Shown here: positions 28,551-36,617 of the stretch, piece by piece
Numbering within the stretch: position 1 is the first letter of the stretch
Layout: each line of letters starts with the position of its first letter
NCBI GenBank assembly: GCA_903935195.1
Contig: CAIZQW010000096.1
Location: forward strand, 1-36,617
Direction: 5' to 3'
Length of the DNA stretch: 36,617 nt
From: an uncultured bacterium
GTDB taxonomy: Bacteria; Verrucomicrobiota; Kiritimatiellia; RFP12; UBA1067
The notes under the pieces: model-generated
Databases searched by the model: none
What the model was told of the DNA's origin: nothing
What the model saw: the letters and a program-made list of their open reading frames with translations, nothing else
Position numbers and translations under genes: made by a program

Positions 28551-28578
28551 ATACAGTTACTCATTCCACTATTCCTGC

Positions 28579-29454
28579 TCACTTCTTGGCCCTCCTTCTA
28601 AACAGGGCACGCACATCGTCAATATAAGGACGTCCGGTTGACAACGAAATCGTATCAATTCCCGTCCGTTTAAAGAACCTCATGAGTTTCTCGTGATCTT
28701 CGTTGGCACGACTAGCAAAGGCTTTACGCACAGAGGCAGATCCGGTATCCACCAGCAGCAACTCACCTGACTCCGGATCCTGCATCTCAATAAGACCAAC
28801 ATCCGGGAGTTCAAATTCGCAGGGGTCCGAAATCGGACAGGCGATGACATCATGACGCCGAGCCGTAACACGCAACTCCTTTTCATACCCTGTGTCCTGG
28901 AAGTCTGAAACAAGAAAGACGACGGCCTTCCGCTTCTGAACATTATTTAAGAAACGCAAAGCACCAGTAATGTCGGTTCCCTCCCGCGTTTCATCGGCTG
29001 CCAGCACTTCACGGACAAGTCGCATGACCGAGGTTCGGCCTTTACGAGGGGGAATCGACTTCACAATACGATCGGTAAAGAGCATCAGTCCGATCTTATC
29101 CTGATTCCGGATGGCAGTCAGCGCGAGCAGACAAGTGATCTCTGCGGCGAGTTCCGATTTTGAGCGCGTCTTGGAACCAAAGACCTGAGAGCCTGAAACA
29201 TCAACCAAAAAGATGACGGTTAATTCGCGCTCCTCTGAAAAGCGTTTGACATGTGGCGCACCTGTACGCGCAGTCACATTCCAATCGATAGAGCGGATGT
29301 CATCCCCTGCCACATAGGGACGCACTTCATCAAACTCAACCCCCTGCCCTTTAAACATTGAGTGATAATCACCGGTCAACTGCTCGTCGATCAGGTGTGA
29401 CGTGAGGATTTTAATCTTCCCCACTTGTTTCATCAACTCTGCGGTATTAATCAT
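28579..29454 (-). CDS. DUF58 domain protein
   Basis: 'GDYHSMFKGQGVEFDEVRPYVAGDDIRSIDWNVTARTGAPHVKRFSEERELTVIFLVDVSGSQVFG'. Start set at MINTAELMKQ (29454); upstream 'MRREGWQFNSSLLPPNSYLLS' reads through a repeat. Confidence 0.9.
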   Translation of the reverse strand: MINTAELMKQVGKIKILTSHLIDEQLTGDYHSMFKGQGVEFDEVRPYVAGDDIRSIDWNVTARTGAPHVKRFSEERELTVIFLVDVSGSQVFGSKTRSKSELAAEITCLLALTAIRNQDKIGLMLFTDRIVKSIPPRKGRTSVMRLVREVLAADETREGTDITGALRFLNNVQKRKAVVFLVSDFQDTGYEKELRVTARRHDVIACPISDPCEFELPDVGLIEMQDPESGELLLVDTGSASVRKAFASRANEDHEKLMRFFKRTGIDTISLSTGRPYIDDVRALFRRRAKK

Positions 29455-29460
29455 ACTTAA

Positions 29461-29496
29461 AAGGTAGGAGTTAGGAGGGAGGAGGGAGGAGTTGAA
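29461..29496. repeat. Degenerate repeat GGTAGGAGTTAGGAGGGAGGAGGGAGGAGTTG
   Basis: GGAG(T/G)xx words repeated between the DUF58 gene and the moxR-like gene. Confidence 0.65.
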
Positions 29497-29513
29497 TTGC
29501 CATCCCTCTCTCC

Positions 29514-30497
29514 TCACGGAACTGGAATCGTGTTGAGGATGGTGGAAATCACGCTATCGGTTGTCAGTTCTTCTGCTTCAGCTTCGTAGGTGAGCATGAT
29601 GCGATGACGAAGGACATCGTGTGCGATCTCCTTGACATCCTGGGGCGTCGCGTAGGCACGTCCATGAATCATGGCATTGGCCCGTGCCGCAAGGTTCAAG
29701 CAAAGCGTGGCGCGAGGCGAAGCGCCCATCTGGATCTGTCCTGCAAGAGAGTCCAACTTATGCGCCTTGGGGTCACGCGTTGCAAAGACGATGTCGAGAA
29801 TATAATCGCCCACCTTCTCATCACAATAGACCTGTTCAAGTGTCTCTCGCAGATCTTTCACGTGATCCGCCGTGATGACAGGTTCAATGGTTGCCGTCTG
29901 CTTGTGTGTAAAACGAGTCATGATACGGCGTTCATCATCGCGGGAGGGATACGTAATCACGCATTTCAGCATGAAGCGGTCAACCTGAGCTTCCGGCAAA
30001 GGATAGGTCCCTTCCTGCTCAATCGGGTTTTGGGTCGCCATCACGAGGAAGGGCTCTGGCAATTTATATGTATTGTCCCCGAGTGTCACCTGATGTTCCT
30101 GCATGGCTTCGAGCAGGGCAGACTGAACCTTGGCTGGAGCGCGGTTGATTTCGTCCGCCAGGAGCAAGTTGGTGAAAACGGGGCCCTTCTTGGGAGCGAA
30201 GGTGGCATCCTTCGGATTATAGATCATGGTTCCAATCACATCCGCAGGGAGCAAATCCGGGGTAAAGGAGATTCGCTGAAAGAGGAGTCCGAGCGCATCA
30301 GCCAGACTCTTTACCGCGGTCGTCTTTGCCAAACCAGGGACACCTTCCAGCAAGATATGCCCCCCGGTAATCAGTCCGATAATCAGACGGTCTATGAGCT
30401 TCTCCTGTCCGACGATTACCTTGTTGACCTCTTGGCGAATCTTTGCAAGTGTTTCCGCCTGCGCCGCGATCTGATTCGTTGTCTTTTGCAAGTCCAT
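29514..30497 (-). CDS. MoxR-family AAA+ ATPase
   Basis: 'GGHILLEGVPGLAKTTAVKSLADAL', 'FQRISFTPDLLPADVIGTMIYNP', 'LLADEINRAPAKVQSALLEAMQEHQVTLGD'. AAGGAAGGTGAGT-ATG start at 30497. Confidence 0.93.
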   Translation of the reverse strand: MDLQKTTNQIAAQAETLAKIRQEVNKVIVGQEKLIDRLIIGLITGGHILLEGVPGLAKTTAVKSLADALGLLFQRISFTPDLLPADVIGTMIYNPKDATFAPKKGPVFTNLLLADEINRAPAKVQSALLEAMQEHQVTLGDNTYKLPEPFLVMATQNPIEQEGTYPLPEAQVDRFMLKCVITYPSRDDERRIMTRFTHKQTATIEPVITADHVKDLRETLEQVYCDEKVGDYILDIVFATRDPKAHKLDSLAGQIQMGASPRATLCLNLAARANAMIHGRAYATPQDVKEIAHDVLRHRIMLTYEAEAEELTTDSVISTILNTIPVP

Positions 30498-30595
30498 ACT
30501 CACCTTCCTTTTAATCATTAGAAAACAGTTTGAATTTTAGCACGTTCTATGCCATAAGCAAGCCTAGGAAGGGAGGGGAGGGAGAAAGTAGGCGT

Positions 30596-30662
30596 GAGGA
30601 GGGAGGAGTAGCAGTTAGCAGTAGCAGTTGGCAGTAATCGGTGATTAGTGATCAGTGATCAG
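30596..30662. repeat. Compound short tandem repeats: GGAGGAGTAGCAGTTAGCAGTAGCAGTTGGCAGTA then GTGATTAGTGATCAGTGATCAG
   Basis: Direct reading of tandem AGCAGTT/AGCAGT and GTGATYA words. Confidence 0.8.
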
Positions 30663-30674
30663 AATATATTGGAA

Positions 30675-30694
30675 GGACGCGCTCCGTCGCGTCC
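30675..30694. other. Hairpin GGACGCG-CTCCGT-CGCGTCC
   Basis: Perfect 7-bp GC-rich stem, 6-nt loop, between mutY stop and moxR start. Confidence 0.7.
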
Positions 30695-30744
30695 GGACTT
30701 TATCTGCGTAAAGCTGTCATGGCATACTGGACAAAATGACGCAC

Positions 30745-31782
30745 TTAGAGTGCCAATGCACGTCGCGTGACCGTAGTCAAGGGGAGGCCAGAGGGCTTTG
30801 CAAAGAGCAAGGTCGAGGTTACCTGTATCTTGCCCGTTGGAACTGGACGCTTCAGACGGTACAGTGTTGTGACCTGCTTGAAGTGGGAAAAGATGTGTTC
30901 GATCTGTCCAATATGCGTTGGCTTCGCCTTGGACAACCCTAGCGTCTGTAGGAGGGTTTTAAGGGCTTGCGCCTCTTCGTCGGGTGTTGCAAGGGGTTCG
31001 GCTGGAAGCTCCCAGAGTCCATTCAGCAGCTTCTCCTTGACCCGCTGGGCCAGAAGGATACGGCCTGCCGTGTCCCGGATATCGAGCGCAACTGCGAGAC
31101 GAACAGGAAGAGCCTTTTTTTTGAGTTTGAATGGGAGTTCGTCCTGAAGCCCCTTTGCCGAAGCGAGACAGCTCTTACGGAGGGGGCAGATCGCACAACT
31201 GGGATTCCGGGGTGTGCAAACAGTTGCCCCAAGATCCATCATCGCCTGATTAAAATCCCCTGGACGCTTTGACTTTTCGATAAACGGTTGGAGCCAAGCC
31301 GCGAGCTTCTCGCGTGCTGGTAGCTTTTGGAAGTCATCTCGCCATTCAAGAATACGTGCAAAGACGCGCGCGACGTTTCCATCCACCACAGGCGCGTACT
31401 CGCCAAAACTGATACTGGAAATCGCGGCGGCGGTATAGGGACCGATACCCGGCAACTTCGCCCATTCAGAAGAGGATGAGGGAAGTGCGCCCCCCTGCTC
31501 CATCACCTGTTGAGCGGCTTTTTGGAGATTCCGCGCCCGTGTATAATAGCCAAGCCCCTCCCACGCCTTGAGCACGTCCTGCTGAGGGGCTTTTGCTAAA
31601 GCCTGGACCGTTGGAAAAGCCTTCATGAAGCGAAGAAAGTAGCCTTTGACAGTCTCAACCTGAGTCTGCTGCAACATGATTTCACTGACCCAGACCGCAT
31701 AGGGATCCGGATGGTCACGCCACGGCATCTCGCGTGTCCGTGAGCCATACCAGATCAGTAATTTTTTATGCAGCAGGCTCAT
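30745..31782 (-). CDS. mutY: A/G-specific adenine glycosylase
   Basis: 'SEIMLQQTQVETVKGYFLRFMKAFPTVQALA', 'LPGIGPYTAAAISSI', Fe-S cluster 'CTPRNPSCAICPLRKSC', C-terminal NUDIX-like domain. Confidence 0.95.
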   Translation of the reverse strand: MSLLHKKLLIWYGSRTREMPWRDHPDPYAVWVSEIMLQQTQVETVKGYFLRFMKAFPTVQALAKAPQQDVLKAWEGLGYYTRARNLQKAAQQVMEQGGALPSSSSEWAKLPGIGPYTAAAISSISFGEYAPVVDGNVARVFARILEWRDDFQKLPAREKLAAWLQPFIEKSKRPGDFNQAMMDLGATVCTPRNPSCAICPLRKSCLASAKGLQDELPFKLKKKALPVRLAVALDIRDTAGRILLAQRVKEKLLNGLWELPAEPLATPDEEAQALKTLLQTLGLSKAKPTHIGQIEHIFSHFKQVTTLYRLKRPVPTGKIQVTSTLLFAKPSGLPLTTVTRRALAL

Positions 31783-31784
31783 CG

Positions 31785-32273
31785 TTAAGCGCGCAGATCG
31801 AGCGCCATAGCGATTTCAGGGCAGGTGAAAGGGTTCGCATGCTTGGTACAGTTAATGCACCCCATGTAGAGTTTATGCATGACCTGTGTCTTCTCAATGC
31901 GCCGAAAGCCAAGGGAGCCAAAAAAGTCAGGTGCAAAGGTCAGGACAATGGCCTGAGCAGGTTGAAAAACTTTGATGCGCTCTAAAATATGTTGAACAAT
32001 CTTCGTGCCAACATGATGCCGGCGATAGTCCGCATGAACGGCCACAGATTGAATTTCAACAGAGGCACGTTCAGGCACGCCAATTTCAGGGAGAATCTGG
32101 TAGGCAGCACAGGCGACCGCAATCCCCCCCACATCCGCTACAAAAAAACGATCGATGTTTTGAATAATATCCCCCATGGGACGCGAGATCAAATCCTCTT
32201 TATGCTCACGAATCAGTTCAAAGATCTGTTCCGCATCTTTTAGAACGGCCGAGCGAATGGTGGGAGTACTCAT
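31785..32273 (-). CDS. GNAT N-acetyltransferase (ArgA-like)
   Basis: 'IRSAVLKDAEQIFELI', 'VEIQSVAVHADYRRHHVGTKIVQHIL', 'FFGSLGFRRI' and a Cys-containing C-terminus 'CINCTKHANPFTCPEIAM'. Confidence 0.8.
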   Translation of the reverse strand: MSTPTIRSAVLKDAEQIFELIREHKEDLISRPMGDIIQNIDRFFVADVGGIAVACAAYQILPEIGVPERASVEIQSVAVHADYRRHHVGTKIVQHILERIKVFQPAQAIVLTFAPDFFGSLGFRRIEKTQVMHKLYMGCINCTKHANPFTCPEIAMALDLRA

Positions 32274-32285
32274 AGTCTCTTTCCT

Positions 32286-33656
<1,371 letters not shown>

Positions 33657-33676
33657 TTAAAAAACCGTGTTTCGTG

Positions 33677-34288
33677 TTACGCCAAAAAGGCTTTAATGCC
33701 CGTAAAGATCATCTGGCTCGCCAGCGCGGCAAGGATGATTCCGGTGATTTTACTGAAAACCGCAAGATTCGTCTTGCCCATCCATTGTTCAACCTGGGTG
33801 GCCATTAACAGAAGGCATCCTTGAACCAGTACCGCCGCCAAGACAGCCAGCGCGCCAGCCACTTTCATCGTCGGGGTATCCACATCAGCACCCATCACGA
33901 ACAAGACGCCGATCACTGCCGGACCGACGACAATCGGAAACGAGAAGGGGACCACCACCTTCTCCGTGTCAGACTCATTCTGGGCCTTTCTGGGTTCTTC
34001 TGCCCTACCACGAACAAGATCAACCGCCGTCAGAAAGAGGAGCGCCCCTGCCCCAATACGGAAGGCATCCAGCGTCAGACCAAAGATAGCAAAGATAATC
34101 GACCCAAAAAAGTAAAATGATAGACAGAGCGCTGCAATCGCAAAGGTCGCCTTCATCGCAAAGGCTTGCCGACGGGCATGTTTAAAATCGCGTGTAATGC
34201 CTAAAAATAAGGAGACCGTCAAGAAAGGACAAAAGATGAAAAAGAGCTTAAAGCCCGAGTTCATCGCAAACTGAAGGGGCTCTGTCAT
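33677..34288 (-). CDS. MarC family membrane protein
   Basis: 'KLFFIFCPFLTVSLFLGITRD', 'FRIGAGALLFLTAVDLV', 'VVPFSFPIVVGPAVIGVLFVMGAD' are MarC-like. Confidence 0.85.
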   Translation of the reverse strand: MTEPLQFAMNSGFKLFFIFCPFLTVSLFLGITRDFKHARRQAFAMKATFAIAALCLSFYFFGSIIFAIFGLTLDAFRIGAGALLFLTAVDLVRGRAEEPRKAQNESDTEKVVVPFSFPIVVGPAVIGVLFVMGADVDTPTMKVAGALAVLAAVLVQGCLLLMATQVEQWMGKTNLAVFSKITGIILAALASQMIFTGIKAFLA

Positions 34289-34446
34289 TGAACGTGCACC
34301 TCTACGCTTTCTTCAGGTCCAGCCGAAAGAAGACCCCATAACGTCTTTTGACGTCTCTCCTTGAGGGGGGTGGGAGACTCGAACCAACCGATGATGAACA
34401 CGAATAAATTTCCCATGTTTTCCTTTTAGACCCAACAGCCCCCCCA

Positions 34447-36302
34447 CTAGAAAGATTCTTGAGCCGTACGCGCAATGATCTCTTCCTGCAACTCTTTGCT
34501 GAGATCACAGAAGTAGTCACTATAACCGGCCACACGGACGATCAGATCACGATGCTGTTCCGGATTGCGTTGCGCCTCACGAAGGGTCTCTGCATCCACC
34601 ACGTTGAACTGCATGTGATGGCCGTCCAGCCGGAAATAGGATCTGATAAGCTGGGCAAGCTTATCAATGCCCTCTTGTCCGCGCAAGGTGCCAGGCAGGA
34701 ACTTCATGTTCAACAACGTGCCACCTGTCCGGAGCTGATCCATCTTCGCGGCAGAGGCAATCACTGCGGTTGGGCCGTGACGGTCCGCGCCCTGCACAGG
34801 CGAGATACCCTCCGAGACAGGCTGCTTAGCTTTGCGTCCGTCAGGTGTCGCGCACAGCACAAGCCCGAAGTAGATATGGCAGGTGGTGGGGAGCATATCC
34901 ACATGATATTCCCCTCCACGCAGGTTCGGGCGTCCGTCAATCGCGGCATAGAGCGAGTTGAAGACGCGCTTCATCAGATCATCCGCGGCATCGTCATCAT
35001 TGCCATAGCGCGGCGTCTTATTCCAGAGCTTTAAGCGCAACGCCTCTTGACCGGCAAAATCAGCCTTCAACGCATCCATGAGCTGAGGCAGCGAGATTGT
35101 ATCCTGTTCGAAGACATGTGTCTTTATGGCCGAAAGGCTGTCCGTAATGGTTCCGATGCCCACGCACTGGATGTAACTGGTGTTATAGCGCGCGCCACCG
35201 GCATTGTAATCCTTGCCCTTCTTGATACAATCGTCAATCAGAACAGAGAGGAAGACCGCGGGCATCTCGGTCGCATACATCTTTTCGATGAAGAGGTTGC
35301 CCGCCATTTTGATGTCCACGACAACCTTCAACTGCTTCTCAAAGGCAGTATAGACATCTTCAAACGACTGGAAGGACTTGGGATCACCTGTCTGCGGCCC
35401 GACCTGCTTACCCGTCCGAGCATCCACGCCATTATTCAACGCCAACTCAAAAATTTTGGGTGTGTTGAGATACCCGGTCAAAACGTAAGCCTCCTTGCCA
35501 AAGGCGCCAGTCTCGACACAGCCGCTGTTGCCGCCTTCGCGCGCGTCTTGAATGTTCTTGCCGACACGGACCATCTGTTCGACTACGCCGTCTGCATTGA
35601 AGACAGAGGGATAGCCATACCCCTGACGAATCACTTCGCAGGCGGCTTTTAAAAACTTGTCGGGGTTCTTGCGGCTGAGCTGGATATTCGACTGCGGCTG
35701 GAGCAGATGAATAGAGTCCACCACCTCCAACATCAGATAGGAGAGCTCATTGACGCCATCCGTGCCATCCGGCATAATACCGCCGATATTGATGTTGGTA
35801 AAATCGTTATAGGTGCCGCTCTCCTGCGCGGTCACGCCAACCTTCGGCGGAGCTGGCTGATTATTGAATTTGATCCAGAAGCACTCCAGCAATTCACGTG
35901 CGAGTTCGCGCGTCAAGATGCCGTCATCGCAATCCTTTTTAAAGAAGGGATAGAGATAGCGGTCAAGATGTCCGGGATTCATTGCATCCCAGCCATTCAG
36001 CTCGGTAATGGTTCCCAGGTGCATGAACCAATACATCTGCAGCGCTTCCCGGAAGGTGCGCGGGGCATTCTCTGGAACCCAGCGACAGGTCGCAGCGATC
36101 TGGTCGAGCTCAGCCTTACGTTGCGGATTCTTCTCGGCGAGGGCCATCTGTTCCGCCAGTTCAGCATGCCGTCTTGCAAAGGTCAATACCGCATCGCAGG
36201 CGATCGACATCGCCTTCAGCTCTTCACGCTTCGGCACTGCCTCTGGGTCGGTGATGAAATCCAAGGCTGCGATGGTCTCCGCAATATCCTGCTTAAAGCC
36301 AT
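34447..36302 (-). CDS. Glycyl radical enzyme (PFL-like; possibly 4-hydroxyproline dehydratase/PFL2-type), 5'-truncated
   Basis: C-terminal glycyl radical motif 'LIVRVAGYSDYFCDLSKELQEEIIARTAQESF' and active-site 'EGGNSGCVETGAFGKEAYVLTGYLN'. Reading frame continues beyond the track ATG at 36264 to a junction at about 36300, where an in-frame TGA appears; N-terminal part missing. Confidence 0.85.
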
Positions 36303-36304
36303 CT

Positions 36305-36458
36305 CATCTGTTTCAGCTGCTCCAATATCAGATACTGCTGTATTATCAGTTTCGTATTTATAGGTTATTCCTAAAGTCCTTCCAATTTCTCCAAATAATT
36401 CAGATTCTCTAAAAGGTTTACGAATAAAGCCTTGTAATCCAAATAATTTAGCTTTCTT
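36305..36458 (-). pseudogene. Fragment of a response-regulator receiver domain C-terminus (probably a hybrid histidine kinase)
   Basis: My minus-strand translation: KKAKLFGLQGFIRKPFRESELFGEIGRTLGITYKYETDNTAVSDIGAAETDEM. 'GFIRKPFRESELF..IGRTLGITYKYE' resembles receiver C-termini in sensor kinases. AT-rich. Confidence 0.5.
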
Positions 36459-36615
36459 TTAATGTATCAATGGTTTGCTTTATGCTATAAAGTTTTTGTG
36501 CAACACTTGCCTGATCGTTCGACCATTTATTATAGGTCCTTACTGTTTCTGCAATTTCTGCAAGATAGCGAACGCGTTGTGGTGGAATGATGAATATTTT
36601 TTCGGTAATTTCATC
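36448..36615 (-). CDS. Partial ORF, unknown (C-terminus of an AT-rich gene)
   Basis: Minus-strand translation DEITEKIFIIPPQRVRYLAEIAETVRTYNKWSNDQASVAQKLYSIKQTIDTLKES*; open from the window edge to a stop. Confidence 0.4.
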   Translation of the reverse strand, partial: DEITEKIFIIPPQRVRYLAEIAETVRTYNKWSNDQASVAQKLYSIKQTIDTLKES

Positions 36616-36617
36616 TA

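Noticed and set aside
29604-30521. Plus-strand 305-aa ORF opposite moxR
   Set aside because: Antisense shadow; MoxR Walker motifs are clear on the minus strand.
11601-30662. CRISPR array interpretation of the tandem repeats
   Set aside because: Units are short, degenerate and contiguous with no regular spacers and no cas genes.
34289-34446. Possible small RNA/tRNA in the marC-glycyl radical gene gap ('gggagactcgaacc', ACGTC-TTTT-GACGT)
   Set aside because: Only a tRNA-like word and a 5-bp stem; no cloverleaf or convincing structure.

Overview
The bulk of this window (about 180-36,300) looks like one stretch of a moderately GC-rich bacterial genome. The gene content (GH67N/DUF4838-like protein, right-handed beta-helix protein, URO-D paralogues, XylR-type AraC regulator) suggests a PVC-type lineage such as Kiritimatiellota, Lentisphaerota or Verrucomicrobiota; this assignment is an inference. 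Blocks from left to right: (1) a carbohydrate/methyl-transfer locus (beta-helix protein, GH67N/DUF4838-like protein with a malectin-like domain, two URO-D-family methyltransferase-like proteins) divergent from a XylR/AraC regulator; (2) an EamA transporter, a PNPOx-like protein and an aldolase/HMGL-like enzyme with a clear promoter and 5' hairpin; (3) a DUF481 - EF-hand membrane protein - Ca2+ P-type ATPase - TerB-like run; (4) DUF192 and queA; (5) an eight-gene MoxR/DUF58/BatA-B-D-E aerotolerance-type operon with a Gln-rich microsatellite; (6) mutY, a GNAT, purB, marC and a 5'-truncated glycyl radical enzyme. Both extreme ends are AT-rich and look foreign or chimeric. The left end is the start of a 'mobile mystery protein B' (Fic-like) gene abutting a damaged tRNA-Met-like 3' half that contains an 18-bp perfect palindrome. 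The right end is a response-regulator C-terminal fragment plus another partial ORF. Several gene borders carry degenerate short-word repeats and imperfect inverted repeats (STRR-like) that coding features do not explain. No CRISPR array, rRNA or complete tRNA was seen.
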